64,000 nucleotides of DNA, from NCBI RefSeq assembly GCF_900088825.1, contig NZ_LT592170.1, positions 1,868,109 to 1,932,108 on the forward strand. The letters are read 5' to 3'. How positions within the stretch are numbered: the first letter of the stretch is position 1; each line of letters begins with the position of its first letter. The notes beneath the pieces are model-generated. The model saw only the letters and a program-made list of their open reading frames with translations, did not search any database and had not been told where the DNA came from. Origin of the DNA: Thiomonas delicata. Its GTDB lineage: Bacteria; Pseudomonadota; Gammaproteobacteria; Burkholderiales; Burkholderiaceae_C. The translations under genes and the position numbers were made by a program. Positions 11,714-20,623 of the stretch are shown here, in pieces.

Positions 11714-12295
11714 TCATGGGCCGGCGGTGATCGCCTGCACCACCCGTTTCAGACCTTTCAGCGCCAGGGTCGGGCTCGCATCCATTTGCGCGCGGAGGAT
11801 GGCGCCGTCCACCGCGAGCGCGATGGCCTGCGCGTCGCCCAGGCGGTGCGCCGAAGGCGGCAAAAGGGAGGCGATCAACGCCGTCATCTGCTTTTTATGG
11901 CGTCTGGCGATTTCACCTGCGCCGGGCAGGACATCGCCCAGTTCGACGACCGTGTTGAGGAAGGCGCAGCCGCGGTAGCCGCCGTTGCGGAACCACGCGC
12001 CGAGCGCGGGGACGAGCGCCGCGACGCCCGGGCGCCCAACGGCGCCTTGGCGTTCCAGCGCTGCCGCGAACCACGCCATCCACAAGCCGTGCCGGTATTC
12101 GAGGAAGGCCTCGACCAGGTCGTTCTTGCTGGGGAAGTGGCGATAGAACGTCACCTTGGTCACGCCCGCGTCGGCAATGACGCGATCGATCCCGGTCGCC
12201 CGGATGCCGTCCCTGTAAAACAGATCGTGCGCCGCCAGCAGAATGCGCTCGCGGGCGGCGGGGAGCGGGCGGTCGTGGGGTGTTTTGGGGGCCAT
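11714..12295 (-). CDS. TetR/AcrR-family transcriptional regulator
   Basis: This 193-aa repressor has an N-terminal helix-turn-helix (ATGIDRVIADAGVTKVTFYRHF, about residues 34-55, spanning the recognition helix) and a C-terminal ligand-binding helical domain with a cysteine in the stretch YRGCAFLN, as in several electrophile- or thiol-sensing relatives. The start MAPKTPH at 12295 was preferred to an upstream in-frame ATG (12376) because the longer form would run through the palindromic operator. It is divergent from the DUF1348 gene, the usual arrangement for a local repressor controlling itself and its neighbour. It converges with the MFS transporter gene (10-bp gap). The ligand is unknown. 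Confidence 0.9.
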   Translation of the reverse strand: MAPKTPHDRPLPAARERILLAAHDLFYRDGIRATGIDRVIADAGVTKVTFYRHFPSKNDLVEAFLEYRHGLWMAWFAAALERQGAVGRPGVAALVPALGAWFRNGGYRGCAFLNTVVELGDVLPGAGEIARRHKKQMTALIASLLPPSAHRLGDAQAIALAVDGAILRAQMDASPTLALKGLKRVVQAITAGP

Positions 12296-12338
12296 GGCAT
12301 GCAGAGGTGATGGATTGCGGCTTCGGCTACATTGTGCG

Positions 12339-12358
12339 GGTAGACCGATCTGTCTACC
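12339..12358. promoter_or_regulatory. Palindromic operator, probably for the divergent TetR regulator
   Basis: A perfect 7-bp inverted repeat, GGTAGAC-N6-GTCTACC, lies in the 93-bp gap between the divergent TetR gene and the DUF1348 gene, 31 bp before the latter. Size, symmetry and location fit a TetR dimer site. The assignment is inference from position. Confidence 0.75.
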
Positions 12359-12388
12359 TAGGGTATTTTTTCGCATCGCGAGGACATC

Positions 12389-12856
12389 ATGGACACGAAA
12401 CCCCCGCTACCTCCCTTTACGCGCGAGACCGCCGTGCAGAAAGTCCGCATGGCCGAAGACGCCTGGAACACGCGCGACCCTGACCGGGTCGTGCAGGTCT
12501 ACACCGAGGACACGCGCTGGCGCAACCGCGCCGAGTTCCCGGTCGGCCGCGAGCAGGTGCGCGCCTTCCTGCAACGCAAGTGGAGCCGCGAGCTCGACTA
12601 CCGGCTGATCAAGGAGCTGTGGACGTTCGGCGGCGAACGCATCGCGGTGCGTTTCGCTTACGAATGGCACGACGATTCGGGCCAGTGGTACCGCAGCTAC
12701 GGCAACGAGAACTGGGCGTTCAACGCGCAGGGCTTCATGGCCCGCCGCTTCGCCAGCATCAACGACCTTCCGATCCGGGAAAGCGAGCGCCTGTTCCACT
12801 GGCCGTTGGGCCGCAGGCCGGACGATCACCCCGGCTTGAGCGACCTCGGGCTTTGA
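12389..12856 (+). CDS. DUF1348 family protein (NTF2/SnoaL-like fold)
   Basis: This 155-aa small cytoplasmic protein is of the DUF1348 group, which adopts the nuclear-transport-factor-2-like cone fold. Family-typical stretches are visible: [20 protein letters not shown] near the N-terminus, [11 protein letters not shown], and [15 protein letters not shown] near the C-terminus. No catalytic function is established for the family. Pairing with a divergent TetR regulator is common and suggests induction by a small reactive or aromatic compound. A GAGG ribosome-binding site precedes ATG 12389 and the upstream palindrome probably controls it. Confidence 0.88.
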   Translation: MDTKPPLPPFTRETAVQKVRMAEDAWNTRDPDRVVQVYTEDTRWRNRAEFPVGREQVRAFLQRKWSRELDYRLIKELWTFGGERIAVRFAYEWHDDSGQWYRSYGNENWAFNAQGFMARRFASINDLPIRESERLFHWPLGRRPDDHPGLSDLGL

Positions 12857-12929
12857 CCGATCTGCGTCGAAGGCGCCGGCCTTGGCATCGCAGGCAGAAT
12901 CGGCGCTTTCGCCACCATCGTTCGCCGCC

Positions 12930-13832
12930 ATGCAAGATCTCGACGCGCTCAAGCCCTTTTCCATTCCCGGCCAGTTGGCCTTTCGCACCGGTCCCGGCGG
13001 TTTGCCCTACGCCGACATCGCCAACGCCGGCGGCACGGCCAGCATTTGTCTGCAGGGCGCGCATCTCACCAACTTCCAGCCCCGGGCGCAGCGCGCGCCG
13101 GTGGTGTGGCTGTCGCAGGCGGCGCGTTTCGCGCCGGGCAAGTCCATCCGCGGCGGCGTGCCGGTGTGCTGGCCCTGGTTCGGCGCGCATCCCACCGAAC
13201 CCGGCTTTCCGGCGCATGGCTTCGCCCGCACCGTGCCGTGGGCGGTGGTGGACAGCGGCGCCGCGCAGGGTGTCACCCAGCTCGCGCTGCGGCTGGAGCC
13301 CAGCGCGGCCACCCGCGCGCAATGGCCGCATGCGACCCCGGTGGAGCTGCGCATCAGCGTGTCCGACACCCTGGGCATGGCGCTGATCACGCGCAACGAG
13401 GCGGGCGTTGCGCTGCCCTTGAGCGAGGCGCTGCACACCTACTTCCACGTCGGCGACATCGGCGAGGTCGTGCTGCAGGGACTCGATGGCTGCGCCTATC
13501 TCGACAAGGTGGAGAACTTCGCCCGCAAACAGCACAGCGGTGCGCTGCGCTTCGCCGGCGAGACCGACCGCGTGTACGTGAACACCGTGGCCGACTGTCT
13601 CATCGACGACGCGCGCCTGGGCCGGCGCATTCGCGTGCGCAAGCAAGGCTCGGCCTGCACCGTGGTGTGGACCCCCTGGGCCGAGAAGGCCGCGGCGATG
13701 GGCGACTACACCGCCGAGGGGTGGCGCCAGATGCTGTGCGTCGAGTCGGCCAATGCCGCCGACAACGCGCTCGTGCTGCAGCCGGGGGAGAGCCACACCT
13801 TGGAGGTGAGCTACGGCGCGGAGGCCTTGTAG
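12930..13832 (+). CDS. D-hexose-6-phosphate mutarotase (YeaD-like)
   Basis: This 300-aa aldose-1-epimerase-fold enzyme is expected to interconvert alpha and beta anomers of glucose-6-phosphate and related sugar phosphates. Characteristic segments are KSIRGGVPVCWPWFG, the AHGFAR stretch containing a catalytic histidine, and EALHTYFHVGDI. The conserved late region VVWTPWAEKAAAMGDY and a C-terminal CVESANAADNALVLQPGE complete the fold. ATG 12930 was chosen; a TTG at 12882 would add 16 non-conserved residues. It stands alone between the DUF1348 gene and dadA. Confidence 0.9.
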   Translation: MQDLDALKPFSIPGQLAFRTGPGGLPYADIANAGGTASICLQGAHLTNFQPRAQRAPVVWLSQAARFAPGKSIRGGVPVCWPWFGAHPTEPGFPAHGFARTVPWAVVDSGAAQGVTQLALRLEPSAATRAQWPHATPVELRISVSDTLGMALITRNEAGVALPLSEALHTYFHVGDIGEVVLQGLDGCAYLDKVENFARKQHSGALRFAGETDRVYVNTVADCLIDDARLGRRIRVRKQGSACTVVWTPWAEKAAAMGDYTAEGWRQMLCVESANAADNALVLQPGESHTLEVSYGAEAL

Positions 13833-14055
13833 CGTTCGTTAGATCCATATCAACCGGCGCGACCGGGAGTCTGCCTAGACTTCTTCCGGGACGCGGCCGG
13901 CAACGTGAACAGGCCAGCCGCAGATCAACGGGAATCGGCGCATCGGTCTTGCCGCGGCTTGGGCGCGATGCGCTGGATTTCCGCCCGTTCGGGCATCGGC
14001 GGCGTTGCTGCGCGCGATGCCTGTCATCGGATCTTTCCTCCGGAAAACCTTCAAC

Positions 14056-15321
14056 ATGCGCGTGATCGTGCTCGGTGCCGGCCTGCTCGGCGTCGCCTCG
14101 GCCCATTACCTCGACCAGCTCGGCCACGAGGTGACCGTGATCGACCGGCAGGCCGAGCCGGCGTCGGAAACCAGCTTCGCCAACGGGGGGCAGATTTCGG
14201 TGAGCCATGCCGAGCCCTGGGCCAACCCGAAGGCGCCGGCCAAGGTTCTGCGCTGGCTGTTCAAGGAGGAGGCGCCGCTGTTGTTCCGCCCGCGTGCCGA
14301 TGTGCGCCAATGGCTCTGGGGCCTGCAATTCCTGCGCGAATGCACGCCGGCGCGCACGCGCCGCAACATCGGCCATCTCGTCAGGCTGGGCATCTACAGC
14401 CGCGACGCGCTGCGGCAGCTGCGGCGCGACACCGGCATCGCCTACGACGAACGCGCCCGGGGCATCCTGCACTTCTACACCAGCCAACGGGAATTCGATG
14501 CGGCGGCCGGTCCGGCCGAGCAGATGCGCGCACTGGGCTGCGAGCGCCGCGTGATCTCGGCCGACGAAGCCGTGCGCATCGAGCCCGCGCTGCATCACAT
14601 CCGTCCCCGCCTCGCCGGTGCCACGTTCTCGGCCGACGACGAGTCCGGCGACGCCAACCGGTTCGCGCGCGAACTCGCGGCGCGGTGCGGGGAGCGCGGC
14701 ACGCGCTTCCTGATGCGCCACACGGTCACGGCGCTGCGCGAGGCCGCGGGCCGGATCGACCATGTGGAGGTCATCGACGGCGAAGGCCGTTTCCGGCGCA
14801 TCCGCGGTGACGCCTACCTGCTCGCCATGGGCTCGTTCAGTCCCTTCCTGGCCGCGCCGCTGGGCATCCGCCTGCCGGTGTATCCGGCCAAGGGCTACTC
14901 GGTGACCATGCCCGTCGAGGACGAGGCCATGGCCTATCAGGTGTCGCTCACCGACGATGAATACAAGCTCGTGTTCTCGCGCCTGGGCAGCAGGCTGCGC
15001 ATCGCCGGTACGGCCGAAATCAACGGCTATGGGCGGGATCTGAATCTCGTCCGCTGCGGGGCGATCATGCGCCGCGTCGAAGCCTTATTCCCCGGGGCTG
15101 GAGACACGGGGCGGGCCGAGTTCTGGGCCGGCCTGCGCCCGGCCACGCCGGGCAACGTGCCCCTCATCGGCAAGACCCGCCTGCCCAATCTTTATCTGAA
15201 CACCGGCCATGGCACGCTGGGCTGGACCTTGGCCTGTGGCTCGGGCCGATCGGTCGCGCGCATCATCAGCGGCCTGAAACCGGAGGTGGAGTTCGCGTTC
15301 ATAGGCGCAGACATCGCGTGA
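14056..15321 (+). CDS. dadA: D-amino-acid dehydrogenase, FAD-dependent (DadA)
   Basis: This 421-aa membrane-associated flavoenzyme should oxidise D-amino acids to 2-oxo acids, passing electrons to the respiratory chain. The N-terminal FAD motif VLGAGLLGVASAHYL starts at residue 4, followed by EPASETSFANGGQIS, which is typical of DadA, and the later PVYPAKGYSVTMP and TGHGTLGWTLACGSG. ATG 14056 places the dinucleotide fold at the very N-terminus; a longer frame from 14005 is less likely. The last four codons and stop lie inside a 26-bp repeat shared with the region downstream of the GNAT gene, so the extreme C-terminus may have been remodelled. It converges with the GMC oxidoreductase gene. Confidence 0.88.
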   Translation: MRVIVLGAGLLGVASAHYLDQLGHEVTVIDRQAEPASETSFANGGQISVSHAEPWANPKAPAKVLRWLFKEEAPLLFRPRADVRQWLWGLQFLRECTPARTRRNIGHLVRLGIYSRDALRQLRRDTGIAYDERARGILHFYTSQREFDAAAGPAEQMRALGCERRVISADEAVRIEPALHHIRPRLAGATFSADDESGDANRFARELAARCGERGTRFLMRHTVTALREAAGRIDHVEVIDGEGRFRRIRGDAYLLAMGSFSPFLAAPLGIRLPVYPAKGYSVTMPVEDEAMAYQVSLTDDEYKLVFSRLGSRLRIAGTAEINGYGRDLNLVRCGAIMRRVEALFPGAGDTGRAEFWAGLRPATPGNVPLIGKTRLPNLYLNTGHGTLGWTLACGSGRSVARIISGLKPEVEFAFIGADIA

Positions 15322-15332
15322 ACAGGCCCTAA
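15307..15332 (-). repeat. 26-bp dispersed repeat, copy 1
   Basis: Read on the minus strand this starts TTAGGGCCTGTTCACG and is identical over 26 bp to 34212-34237. In both places the TTAG supplies the stop codon of a gene (GMC oxidoreductase here). On the plus strand it encodes the last residues and the stop of dadA. It looks like a terminal sequence of a mobile element, but this is inference. Confidence 0.75.
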
Positions 15333-16993
15333 ACGGCGGCCTCGCGGATCCACCGCGCGGCCTTTTCGGCGATCATCAGCGTCGGGCTGTTGATGTTGCC
15401 GCTGGGGATGGTGGGCATGACGCCCGCATCCACCACGCGCAGGCCGGCGATGGTGCCGCCGCGGCCATCAAGCACGCGCAGGCGCGTGTCCACCACCGCC
15501 ATCGGGTCGGCGGCCGCGCCCATGCGGGTGGTGCCGGCGGGGTGGAAGATGGTGGTGGCGATGTCGCCGGCCAGCCGCGCGAGTTCGGCGTCGGTCTGGA
15601 ACTGCGTGCCGGGCCTGTATTCCTCGGGCTGATAGGGCACCAGCGCCGGCTGCGCGACGATGCGGCGCGTCAGCCGCAGGCTGTCGGCGGCCACCTTGCG
15701 GTCTTCGTCGGTGCTCAGGTAGTTCGGGGCGATGGCAGGGGCGTCCTCGAAGCGCGGGCTGCGGATGGCGACCGTGCCGCGGCTGCCCGGGTTGAGGTTG
15801 CACACGCTGGCGGTGAAGGCGTTGAAGCCGTGCAGCGGTTCGCCGAAGGCGTCCAGACTCAGCGGCTGGACGTGGTATTGGATGTTCGGGTGGGCGTACT
15901 GCGCGCTGCTGCGGGTGAACACGCCGAGCTGGCTCGGCGCCATGCTCATCGGGCCGCTGCGCTTGATGGCGTATTCCAGGCCGATCATGGCCTTGCCCCA
16001 CAGGCTGGAGGCCAGGGTGTTGAGGGTCTTCACGCCTTGCACCTTGAACACCGCGCGGATCTGCAGATGGTCCTGCAGGTTGGCGCCCACGCCGGGAAGG
16101 TGGGCCACCGGCGTGATGCCGTGCGACTGCAGCAGCGGCGCGGGGCCGACGCCCGAGAGCTGCAGGATCTGCGGCGAGCCGATGCTGCCGGCGCTGAGCA
16201 CGACCTCGCGCGAAGCGCGCACTGTCACCATTTCCTGTCCGGTCCACACTTGCGCGCCGCCGCAGCGCAGGCTGCCGTCGGGCAGGGTGTCGAACAGCAG
16301 TCGCGAGACCTGGGCGCGGGTCCAGAGTTCGAAGTTGGGCCGCGCCATGCAGGCGGGACGCAGGAAGGCCTTGGCGGCGTTCCAGCGCCAGCCCTTGCGC
16401 TGGTTGACCTCGAAGTAGCTCACGCCCTCGTTGGTGCCGCAGTTGAAGTCGTCGGTGGCGGGAATGCCGGCCTGCTGCGTGGCGCGGGCGAAGGCGTCGA
16501 GGATGTCCCAGCGCAGGCGCTGCCGCTCCACGCGCCATTCGCCGCCGTGGCCGTGCAGCGCGGCGAACGCCGGGTCCTGCGCGCGGTCGAGCCGGTAGTG
16601 GTTCTCGTGGGCGCGGAAGTCGGGCAGGCAGTTGTCCCAGTTCCACGCCGCGTCGCCGGTGGCGCGCGCCCAGGCGTCGTAGTCGCGGGCCTGGCCGCGC
16701 ATATAGATCATGCCGTTGATGCTGCTGCAGCCGCCCAGGGTCTTGCCGCGCGGGTAGCGCAGGCTGCGGCCGTTGAGCCCGGGGTCGGGCTCGGTCTTGT
16801 AGAGCCAGTCGGTACGCGGGTTGCCGATGCAGTGGAGATAGCCGACCGGGATGTGAATCCAGAGATAGTCGTCCTTGCCGCCGGCCTCGATCAGCAGCAC
16901 GCGTCGGTTCGGGTCGGCGCTCAGGCGGTTGGCGAGCAGGCAGCCGGCCGTGCCCGCGCCGATGATGATGGTGTCGAACGTTGTCTCGCTCAT
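15329..16993 (-). CDS. GMC-family FAD-dependent oxidoreductase (choline dehydrogenase-like)
   Basis: This 554-aa enzyme of the glucose-methanol-choline family probably oxidises an alcohol to an aldehyde. It shows the FAD motif IIGAGTAGCLLANRL near the N-terminus, the GMC signature 1 region GKTLGGCSSINGMIYMRG, signature 2 SAGSIGSPQILQLSGVGP, and the C-terminal active-site histidine region FHPAGTTRMG with VVDAGVMPTIPSGNINSP. The start MSETTF at 16993 gives the normal family N-terminus; an upstream start at 17113 would add 40 unconserved residues. It is co-directional with the downstream-lying mmsA-like gene and may share its transcript, suggesting oxidation of an alcohol to an aldehyde and then to acyl-CoA. 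The precise substrate is not known. Confidence 0.9.
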   Translation of the reverse strand: MSETTFDTIIIGAGTAGCLLANRLSADPNRRVLLIEAGGKDDYLWIHIPVGYLHCIGNPRTDWLYKTEPDPGLNGRSLRYPRGKTLGGCSSINGMIYMRGQARDYDAWARATGDAAWNWDNCLPDFRAHENHYRLDRAQDPAFAALHGHGGEWRVERQRLRWDILDAFARATQQAGIPATDDFNCGTNEGVSYFEVNQRKGWRWNAAKAFLRPACMARPNFELWTRAQVSRLLFDTLPDGSLRCGGAQVWTGQEMVTVRASREVVLSAGSIGSPQILQLSGVGPAPLLQSHGITPVAHLPGVGANLQDHLQIRAVFKVQGVKTLNTLASSLWGKAMIGLEYAIKRSGPMSMAPSQLGVFTRSSAQYAHPNIQYHVQPLSLDAFGEPLHGFNAFTASVCNLNPGSRGTVAIRSPRFEDAPAIAPNYLSTDEDRKVAADSLRLTRRIVAQPALVPYQPEEYRPGTQFQTDAELARLAGDIATTIFHPAGTTRMGAAADPMAVVDTRLRVLDGRGGTIAGLRVVDAGVMPTIPSGNINSPTLMIAEKAARWIREAAV

Positions 16994-17116
16994 GCAAGCT
17001 CCCGTTGCTGCGCATGCCGCCATGCAAGGCTTTGTGCGTCTTCGGAACGGCTGCGCGCGGCCCGCAAGGCCGCTTGCGCCGCGCATCCCCACGCCCTTCG
17101 CGGGCGCGGCCAAGGC

Positions 17117-18637
17117 CTACTTGGACGTGGGCATGGCGAATTCTGCGCCCTTGGGCGTGCTCTCGGGCCAGCGCTGCATCACGCTCTTCTGCTTGGTGTA
17201 GAAGCGCACGCCTTCTTCGCCGTAGGCATGCATGTCGCCGAACAGGCTGGCCTTCCAGCCGCCGAAGCCGTGCCAGGCCATGGGTACCGGGATGGGCACG
17301 TTGATGCCGACCATGCCGGCCTGGATGCGGCGGCCGAACTCGCGCGCCACGTGGCCGTCGCGGGTGAAGCAGGCCACGCCGTTGCCGTAGGCGTGGGCGT
17401 TCACCAGCTCCACTGCCCGTGCGAAGTCGGGTACGCGCACGCAGGCCAGCACGGGGCCGAAGATCTCTTCGCGGTAGATGCGCATCTCGGGCCGCACCTG
17501 GTCGAACAGGGTGCCGCCGAGCCAGAAGCCGCCTTCATGGCCCGCCACCTGCAGGCCGCGGCCGTCCACTAGCAACTGCGCGCCTTCGCGCTCGCCGGAG
17601 GCGATGAGGTCGGCGATGCGGCTGCGCGCCGCCGCAGTGACGATGGGACCCATCTCGGCGTCGGGCTCCATGCCGTTCTTGACTTTGAGCGCGCGGGTGC
17701 GCTCCACCAGGCGCGGCAGGATGCGCTCGGCCACCTCGCCCACCAGCACCGCCACCGAAATGGCCATGCAGCGCTCGCCGGCCGAGCCGAAGGCCGCGCC
17801 CATCAGCGCGTCCACCGCCTGGTCGAGGTCGGCGTCGGGCATCACCACCATATGGTTCTTCGCGCCGCCCAGGGCTTGCGCGCGCTTGCCGTGACGCGCG
17901 GCTTCCTGGTAGATGTGGTGCGCCACCGGGGTGGAGCCGACGAATGAGACGGCTTTCACGTCCGGGTGGTCGAGCAGGGCGTCCACCGCGTCCTTGTCGC
18001 CCTGCACGACGTTGAACACGCCGTCGGGCAGGCCGGCCTGCTTCAGCAACTCGGCCATGAACAAGCTGGGGGAGGGGTCGAGCGGGCTGGGCTTGAGCAC
18101 GAAGGTGTTGCCCGCGGCCAGCGCCACCGGGAACATCCAGCACGGCACCATGCAAGGGAAGTTGAACGGCGTGACCCCGGCCACCACGCCCAGCGGCTGG
18201 CGCATGGTCCAGTTGTCGATGCCGGTGGACACCTGTTCGGTGTAGTCGCCCTTGAGCAATTGCGGAATGCCGCAGGCGAACTCGACGATCTCGATGCCGC
18301 GCGTGACCTCGCCCTGCGCGTCGGAGAACACCTTGCCGTGTTCGGCGGTGATCATCGCCGCGATGGTGTCGCGCTGCTGGTTCATCAGCTCCAGGAACCT
18401 GAACAGCACGCGCGCGCGGCGCAGCGGCGGGGTGTCGGCCCATTTCGGGAACGCGGCCTGCGCCGCCGCCACTGCGGCCTGCACGTCGGCGGCGTCCGCC
18501 AGCGCAACGCTGCGCGCCTGCGCGCCCGTGGCCGGGTTGAACACCGGCTGGCTGCGACCGCTGCGGCCGGGCACGATTCGGCCGTTGACGAAATGGCCCA
18601 CCGTGGCGGTGGCGGTAAAGGCTTCGGGTGCCCCCAT
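17117..18637 (-). CDS. mmsA: Methylmalonate-semialdehyde dehydrogenase, CoA-acylating (MmsA)
   Basis: This 506-aa NAD-dependent aldehyde dehydrogenase should convert (methyl)malonate semialdehyde to propionyl- or acetyl-CoA in valine, inositol or beta-alanine breakdown. MmsA hallmarks are an N-terminal [10 protein letters not shown] segment, the [20 protein letters not shown] stretch that distinguishes MmsA from other ALDHs, [12 protein letters not shown] and the catalytic cysteine in [11 protein letters not shown]. Start MGAPEAF (18637) was preferred to an upstream ATG at 18736, which lies across the regulator palindrome. It is divergent from a LysR-type gene and is followed on the same strand by the GMC oxidoreductase, so the two probably form a LysR-controlled catabolic pair. 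Confidence 0.93.
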   Translation of the reverse strand: MGAPEAFTATATVGHFVNGRIVPGRSGRSQPVFNPATGAQARSVALADAADVQAAVAAAQAAFPKWADTPPLRRARVLFRFLELMNQQRDTIAAMITAEHGKVFSDAQGEVTRGIEIVEFACGIPQLLKGDYTEQVSTGIDNWTMRQPLGVVAGVTPFNFPCMVPCWMFPVALAAGNTFVLKPSPLDPSPSLFMAELLKQAGLPDGVFNVVQGDKDAVDALLDHPDVKAVSFVGSTPVAHHIYQEAARHGKRAQALGGAKNHMVVMPDADLDQAVDALMGAAFGSAGERCMAISVAVLVGEVAERILPRLVERTRALKVKNGMEPDAEMGPIVTAAARSRIADLIASGEREGAQLLVDGRGLQVAGHEGGFWLGGTLFDQVRPEMRIYREEIFGPVLACVRVPDFARAVELVNAHAYGNGVACFTRDGHVAREFGRRIQAGMVGINVPIPVPMAWHGFGGWKASLFGDMHAYGEEGVRFYTKQKSVMQRWPESTPKGAEFAMPTSK

Positions 18638-18715
18638 GCGAGTCTCCAGATCTTGGTTTGGTGCGGCAAGTCTAGGCTGCGGGCCGTGTCTTGACCAGGA
18701 CGAAAACATGACAAC

Positions 18716-18737
18716 ATTGTTCATTTGCGTGAACAAT
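18716..18737. promoter_or_regulatory. Palindrome in the mmsA/LysR divergent promoter region
   Basis: A perfect 8-bp inverted repeat ATTGTTCA-N6-TGAACAAT sits between the divergently transcribed mmsA-like and LysR-type genes. It lies about 79 bp from the mmsA start and 55 bp from the regulator start. This is the expected place for a LysR regulator site; the match to the regulator is inferred only from position. Confidence 0.7.
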
Positions 18738-18792
18738 CACGGCTGCGGAGCGCACGTGCCCGCTTGCCCGGCTTGTTTCAGGACAGAACCAT

Positions 18793-19755
18793 ATGACCCC
18801 ATCCAATGTTCCCCCACGCGACGACCAGCTCTGGCAGCAGGTGCACTGGCTCGGCGTGATCGCCTCGGCCGGCACGCTGACCGCCGCGGCGCAGCGTCTG
18901 GGGGTGTCCAAGGCCGCGGTGAGCCAGCATCTCGCCGCCCTGGAGCGTCGCGTCGGCGTGCCGCTGGTGCGCCGCTCCACCCGCGCGCTGCGTCTCACCG
19001 AGGCCGGGCAGCGCCTGGTGGACGACACCACACCCAGCTTCGCGCACATCGTCCAGAGCGTGTCCTCGGTGCATGATCTCGCCGCCGCTCCGCGCGGGCT
19101 CGTGCGCGTGACGGCCCCGGTCGCACTGGGCCGCCAGCACGTGGTGCCGCACCTGCTGGACTTTCTCCGGCGTTATCCGGACATCCGCGTCGAGCTGGAA
19201 TTGTCGGACCGCTTCGCCAACCTGCCGCAGGAGGGCTTCGACCTCGCCGTACGCCACGTCGCCGCGCCGCCCGACAGCCACGTGGCCTGGAAGCTGTGCG
19301 GCACGCGTACGCTCTTGGTGGCGACCAACGCCTATCTGCGCAAACGTGGCACGCCGCAGCATCCTGGCGAACTGGCGATGCACGACTGTCTTGCCTATCT
19401 GCGTCCGGGGGCCGCGGTGTGGATGTTCGAGCATGCCGACGGCGCGGGCGGCGAACCGCAGCGCGTGCGCGTTCCGGTGCGGGGGCCGCTGCGCGCCAAC
19501 ACCAGCGAAGTGCTGCGCGAGGCCGTGCTGAGCGGCTTGGGTATCGCCCTGGTCCCGGACTTCAGCATCGCCACGGCCGCGCATCGCGCGCGCTTGCACC
19601 GGCTGCTGCCGCAATGGAAGCCCGTAGGCTTTTTCGGCGAGTCGATCTACGCCATTCGGCCCTGGAGTCCGAACACGCCGCGCGCGGTTCAACTTCTGGT
19701 GGACCATCTGCGCGTGGTGATGGCGCGGAGCATCGGCCATGGCGCGCAAGCCTGA
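18793..19755 (+). CDS. LysR-family transcriptional regulator
   Basis: This 320-aa regulator has an N-terminal winged helix-turn-helix (LTAAAQRLGVSKAAVSQHLA, about residues 30-50) and a C-terminal periplasmic-binding-like effector domain beginning around GLVRVTAPVALGRQHVVPHL. It belongs to the CrgA/DsdC-like subgroup often annotated LTTR. It is divergent from mmsA, with a palindrome in the gap, and most likely controls mmsA and the GMC oxidoreductase. Its 3' end runs up to the SDR gene on the same strand. Confidence 0.92.
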   Translation: MTPSNVPPRDDQLWQQVHWLGVIASAGTLTAAAQRLGVSKAAVSQHLAALERRVGVPLVRRSTRALRLTEAGQRLVDDTTPSFAHIVQSVSSVHDLAAAPRGLVRVTAPVALGRQHVVPHLLDFLRRYPDIRVELELSDRFANLPQEGFDLAVRHVAAPPDSHVAWKLCGTRTLLVATNAYLRKRGTPQHPGELAMHDCLAYLRPGAAVWMFEHADGAGGEPQRVRVPVRGPLRANTSEVLREAVLSGLGIALVPDFSIATAAHRARLHRLLPQWKPVGFFGESIYAIRPWSPNTPRAVQLLVDHLRVVMARSIGHGAQA

Positions 19756-19831
19756 TGCCGGCGCGGCCGGCACCATCGCCAAGGCATCATCCACCACCGG
19801 AAGGCAGGCACACATGAACGAGGAGGCAAGC

Positions 19832-20608
19832 ATGGACAGATGGGCAGTGGTCACAGGGGCATCGGGCGGCATCGGCCTGGAAATCGCCCGCGAACTGGCG
19901 GCGCGGGGGCATGCTCTGGTCCTGACGGCACGCAGCGTGGACAGCCTGAACGCCTTGGCGCATACCCTGCAGCGCGAGCACGGCACACGCTGCCTCGTGG
20001 TGCCGCTGGACCTTGGCGCGCCGGGCGGCGCCGAGGCGCTGGCGCAGCGCATCAGCGAGGCCGGCGTGGAGCCGGCAGTGCTGGTCAACAACGCCGGCTT
20101 CGGCGTGTACGGGCGTTTCGCCGGGGCCGACATCGGCCAGACGCAGGCCATGATCGACCTCAACGTCAGCGCGCTCACGCGCCTCACCGCGCTGCTGCTG
20201 CCGGCCATGCTGCGCCGTCGCCAGGGTCGCATTCTCAACGTCGCCAGCACGGCGGCGTTTCAGCCCGGGCCGGGCATGGCGGTGTATTTCGCCACCAAGG
20301 CCTACGTGTTGTCGTTCAGCGAGGCGCTGGACGCGGAATTGCACGGGCAAGGCGTCACGGTGACCGCGCTATGCCCGGGTGCCACGGCCACCGGCTTCGA
20401 GGCGCGTGCCAAAGGCGAGCGCTCGGCGCTGTTCCAGGGCCGCGTGGCCACGGCGCGAGCTGTGGCGCGCTATGGGGTGCGTGCCATGGAGCGCGGCCAG
20501 CGCGTGGCGGTGGAAGGCTGGCTCAACCGCATCATGGCCGCCAGCGTGCGCTTCGCGCCGCGCCGCGTGGTCACGGCGCTCGCCGGGTGGTTGATGCGCG
20601 AGGTGTGA
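19832..20608 (+). CDS. Short-chain dehydrogenase/reductase
   Basis: This 258-aa NAD(P)-dependent SDR of the classical type resembles the YqjQ/DltE group. The cofactor motif TGASGGIGLEIAREL is at residues 8-22, NNAGFGVYG follows, and the catalytic Ser and YxxxK are seen in NVASTAAF and VYFATKAYV. Start ATG 19832 has the strong ribosome-binding site GAGGAGG 6 bp upstream; an ATG at 19814 is a possible alternative. It is 76 bp downstream of the LysR gene on the same strand. The substrate cannot be told from sequence. Confidence 0.9.
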   Translation: MDRWAVVTGASGGIGLEIARELAARGHALVLTARSVDSLNALAHTLQREHGTRCLVVPLDLGAPGGAEALAQRISEAGVEPAVLVNNAGFGVYGRFAGADIGQTQAMIDLNVSALTRLTALLLPAMLRRRQGRILNVASTAAFQPGPGMAVYFATKAYVLSFSEALDAELHGQGVTVTALCPGATATGFEARAKGERSALFQGRVATARAVARYGVRAMERGQRVAVEGWLNRIMAASVRFAPRRVVTALAGWLMREV

Positions 20609-20623
20609 ACCCGCCGTCCCGCG

